Shown: positions 10,747 to 13,294 of the stretch, in pieces
How the letters are laid out: the number at the start of each line of letters is the position of its first letter
How positions within the stretch are numbered: the stretch's first letter is position 1
Assembly: GCA_002437285.1 (NCBI GenBank)
Contig: DJOV01000124.1
Location: 1 to 13,294 of the forward strand
DNA length: 13,294 bases
Direction: 5' to 3'
From: Prevotella sp. UBA6429
GTDB lineage: Bacteria; Bacteroidota; Bacteroidia; Bacteroidales; Bacteroidaceae
Notes under the pieces: generated by a model
What the model saw: the letters and a program-made list of their open reading frames with translations, nothing else
The model's database searches: none
What the model was told of the DNA's origin: nothing
Made by a program: the position numbers and the translations under genes

Positions 10747-13233
10747 ATGAATTTCAGATATATTTTCCTATTCGCTTGCCTCGGATTGTCTACCACGGTA
10801 GCGGCCAAGGATGTGGTGTGGTATTCGGGCGGACACGTCACCTATTCCACGCAAAAGAACTACGGGACGGTCGTAGCCAAGGCGCTCGACATGTTCTCCT
10901 CAGACATGAAGGCCGTCACAGGCAAGTCGGCACACAAGGGCACCGGCAAGATAGAGATTTACCAGCTCGACATGCTGACCAACAAGGAGTTCAAGGCTCT
11001 TTCGGCCTACAAGTTGCCCATCGAGAAGATCATTGCCAAGCCTGACGCCTTCTGGATGGGCACCCGTAGGGGCAAGGTCGTCATCGTGGGCAGCAACGGG
11101 CGTGGCACGGCTTACGGCATTTTGGAGCTGTCGCGCAAGGCTGGTGTCTCTCCTTGGATTGACTGGGGCGATGTGACGCCTTTGCGCAAGAACTACCTGG
11201 CGCTCGACGATAAATTTGAAATCCTGCAGCGTCCTTCGGTCGATTATCGCGGCGTGTTCATCAATGACGAGGACTGGTCCTCGCGTGTATGGGACAAGCA
11301 ACTCGTTGACCGGCACTCCAAGACAGGTGTGATAGGTCCCCGCTATTACCACCGCCTGTTCCAGCTGTTGCTGCGCTTGCGTGCCAATACCCTGTGGCCT
11401 GCCATGCACGAGGGGACCAAAGGCTTCTTTCAGGTCAAGGGCAACCGTGAGGTGGCCGACTCCTTCGACATCGTGGTGGGATCGTCCCATTGTGAGCCCC
11501 TTCTCCGAAACAATGTGGCAGAGTGGGACAGCAAGACGATGGGGCACTACAACTGGGTGACCAACCGCAAGCAGGTGGAGCAGTATTGGCGGGAGCGTGT
11601 GCAGGAGACGGCTCACATGGACGCCCTCTATACGCTGGGCATGCGTGGCATCCACGATGGGGCCATGGAAGGTGTCGGGAGCGGCGCCGCACAGGTGTCG
11701 GCCTTGCAGAGTGTCATCGACGAGCAACGCAAGATTCTCCGTCAGACCGTCAACCATGACTTGAAGAAGGTGCCCCAGGTGTTCATACCCTATAAGGAGG
11801 TGCTGCATGCCTATGAGTCGGGACTGAAGGTGCCTGATGACGTGACGCTCATGTGGTGCGACGACAACTATGGCTACCTGACCCGTCTGCCTGATGCGGC
11901 TGAGCAACGCCGGTCGGGTGGGGGTGGCGTTTATTATCATCTCTCCTATTGGGGTCGTCCCCACGATTACCTTTGGCTGACCACCACCCAGCCTGGTCTT
12001 GTCTATTCGGAGATGCGCCAGGCATGGGACCATCATGCCCGTCGGTTGTGGATAGCCAATGTGCATGATCCCAAGGTGGCGGCTTATGACCTGTCGCTCT
12101 TCATGGACATGGCTTGGGACATTCAGTCGGTCACGGCCACCTCGCTGCAGCAGCATTTGCGCCAGTGGCTCACCCAACAGTTTGGTGAGGAGGCAGGCGC
12201 CCAACTGGTAGGGCCCATGACTGAGTTCTACCGCCTTTGTGGTGTGCGTCGTCCCGAGTTTATGGGCTGGAGCCAGGTGGAACTTGATTGGTCTCGCTAT
12301 AAGAATGGCTTGTCGCCAGTACAGGACACTGAGTTCTCTGCTGATGAGTTTGGCAATGAGTTGGAACGCTATCTGAACGATTACGACAATATAAAAGAAC
12401 AGGTGGAAGCTGCGGAGCATCTCATCCGCCCGGAGCTGAAGGATGCTTTCTTTGCCGCTGTCAAATATCCTGTCTTCTGTGCGGCCGCCATGGCCACCAA
12501 GCAGTTGCAAGCCCAGGAGGCACGTCACATCGCCCGCAAGGAGAACTTCCACAAGGATGATGAGGCGCTGGAGGCGGCAGTCAGAAGCGTGAAGGCTTAT
12601 CAGGAGATACAGAAGCTCACGGAGACCTACAACAAGCAGTTGGCTCATGGCAAATGGGATGGACTGATGGACATGGCTCCGCGTGGCTTGCCCGTGTTCC
12701 AGGCCCCATCTCTTCCCGACCAGGTGACGGCCGAGGAGATGAGCAAGTATGTGCAAGATCCCATTGTAGCCAAGATGGAGCAGGACGGTTGTGTGGTGCG
12801 CAATGCCTGCGATTACCAGTCGGCCAACGGTGGCGCTCAGCCCGTGGAGATGCTGGGTCACTCCATGAAGGCGGTGCAGCTGCCCAAGGGTGGCTCGCTG
12901 ACCTACAGCTTCTATGCCAAGCCAGGCGCTGCTGTTCTCTACACGGCACTCATTCCCACCCAGGCCAATGACAAGGGTGACATCCGTTATTCGGTCAGTG
13001 TGGATGGCGGTGAGCCTGTGGTCTACTCGCTCAAGGAACCCTTCCGCTCAGAGCGCTGGAAGGTGAACGTGCTTAGGGGGCAGGCCTTGCGCTCCACCCC
13101 CATCACCTTGGAGGGTGGTAACCACACGCTGGTCATTACGGCGCTTGACGATCATATCGTTGTCGACCAGTGGATGATTGATTATAATCCCGACCGCAGT
13201 TTCTATATGTTCCCCGTCAAGCCTGCCATGTAA
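10747..13233 (+). CDS. Glycoside hydrolase family 115 protein, probable xylan alpha-1,2-glucuronidase
   Basis: Secreted enzyme expected to remove (4-O-methyl-)glucuronic acid side chains from glucuronoxylan. The 828-residue protein has a signal peptide (1-20, cleavage likely after TVAA) without a proper lipobox, so a periplasmic location is likely. GH115-type segments follow in order: GSNGRGTAYGILELSRKAGV (115-134), DYRGVFINDEDW (166-177), LLRLRANTLWPAMHE (208-222), GSSHCEPLLRNNVAEW (245-260), YTLGMRGIHDGAME (295-308), WCDDNYGYLTRLP (370-382) and YYHLSYWGRPHDYLWL (396-411). The segment from about 695 to the end is the beta-rich C-terminal domain of the family (GCVVRN near the start, HTLVITALDDHIVVDQWMID near the end). 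Length fits GH115 (about 830-850). Activity on 4-O-methylated substrate is inferred from the family. No SusC/SusD pair or xylanase is in the window. Confidence 0.93.
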   Translation: MNFRYIFLFACLGLSTTVAAKDVVWYSGGHVTYSTQKNYGTVVAKALDMFSSDMKAVTGKSAHKGTGKIEIYQLDMLTNKEFKALSAYKLPIEKIIAKPDAFWMGTRRGKVVIVGSNGRGTAYGILELSRKAGVSPWIDWGDVTPLRKNYLALDDKFEILQRPSVDYRGVFINDEDWSSRVWDKQLVDRHSKTGVIGPRYYHRLFQLLLRLRANTLWPAMHEGTKGFFQVKGNREVADSFDIVVGSSHCEPLLRNNVAEWDSKTMGHYNWVTNRKQVEQYWRERVQETAHMDALYTLGMRGIHDGAMEGVGSGAAQVSALQSVIDEQRKILRQTVNHDLKKVPQVFIPYKEVLHAYESGLKVPDDVTLMWCDDNYGYLTRLPDAAEQRRSGGGGVYYHLSYWGRPHDYLWLTTTQPGLVYSEMRQAWDHHARRLWIANVHDPKVAAYDLSLFMDMAWDIQSVTATSLQQHLRQWLTQQFGEEAGAQLVGPMTEFYRLCGVRRPEFMGWSQVELDWSRYKNGLSPVQDTEFSADEFGNELERYLNDYDNIKEQVEAAEHLIRPELKDAFFAAVKYPVFCAAAMATKQLQAQEARHIARKENFHKDDEALEAAVRSVKAYQEIQKLTETYNKQLAHGKWDGLMDMAPRGLPVFQAPSLPDQVTAEEMSKYVQDPIVAKMEQDGCVVRNACDYQSANGGAQPVEMLGHSMKAVQLPKGGSLTYSFYAKPGAAVLYTALIPTQANDKGDIRYSVSVDGGEPVVYSLKEPFRSERWKVNVLRGQALRSTPITLEGGNHTLVITALDDHIVVDQWMIDYNPDRSFYMFPVKPAM

Positions 13234-13294
13234 GCGGGCCTGGATGGGGTGAGCCTTGTAATAGCCATCATTAAACACAAAAGACAACTTGCCA
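13234..13294. other. Window end after the GH115 gene
   Basis: Sixty-one bases after the GH115 stop show no hairpin with a T run and no start of a further gene, so it is open whether transcription continues beyond the window. Confidence 0.5.

Noticed and set aside
10900..12861. A 653-codon open frame antisense to the GH115 gene
   Set aside because: It lies wholly opposite a well-recognised GH115 protein, and its translation is His/Leu/Arg-rich without recognisable motifs. It is a codon-bias shadow.

Overview
The window looks like a chromosomal piece of a Bacteroidota bacterium, most likely Prevotellaceae. Several start regions carry the phylum's promoter -7 element TAnnTTTG. Shine-Dalgarno sequences are mostly weak or absent. 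The gene content (a PorE-like type IX secretion lipoprotein, an ExbB/ExbD/ExbD operon, a DUF1703-type ATPase, a GH115 glucuronidase) is typical of gut or oral Prevotella and relatives. The genus is inferred from style and protein flavour; no search was run.

Layout. (1) 1-63: 3' part of tRNA-Ser(GGA), cut by the window edge. (2) 104-2514, + strand: a tightly overlapping four-gene operon with an ExbB-type proton channel subunit, an unrecognised four-helix membrane protein, and two ExbD-type subunits. It probably couples proton motive force to an outer-membrane process; no tonB is in view. It is followed by a strong 13-bp hairpin and an AT-rich intergenic stretch. (3) 2899-3399, +: an Lrp/AsnC regulator with a clear promoter. 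Its likely intrinsic terminator lies inside the 3' coding end of the opposing folA. (4) 8610-3419, - strand: an operon of mrp (Fe-S carrier ATPase), porE-like lipoprotein, rsmF-like rRNA m5C methyltransferase and folA, with two overlapping junctions and one 35-nt gap. (5) 8611-9363: a gene-poor, decayed stretch holding an apparent frameshifted N-terminal remnant of a WYL-type regulator, two stray -7 elements and a GC hairpin. (6) 9364-10707, +: a DUF1703-family AAA-like ATPase behind a near-perfect promoter. Its C-terminal PD-(D/E)XK nuclease core appears to have been excised. (7) 10747-13233, +: a secreted GH115 alpha-glucuronidase, preceded by a 2.5-copy 14-bp tandem repeat.

Most of the window is ordinary housekeeping and envelope biology. 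The points most worth a second look are the nuclease-less ATPase, the WYL remnant that reads open in frame into mrp, the unknown membrane protein embedded in the ExbB/ExbD operon, and the terminator embedded in folA. I did not find a convincing new defence or mobile system.
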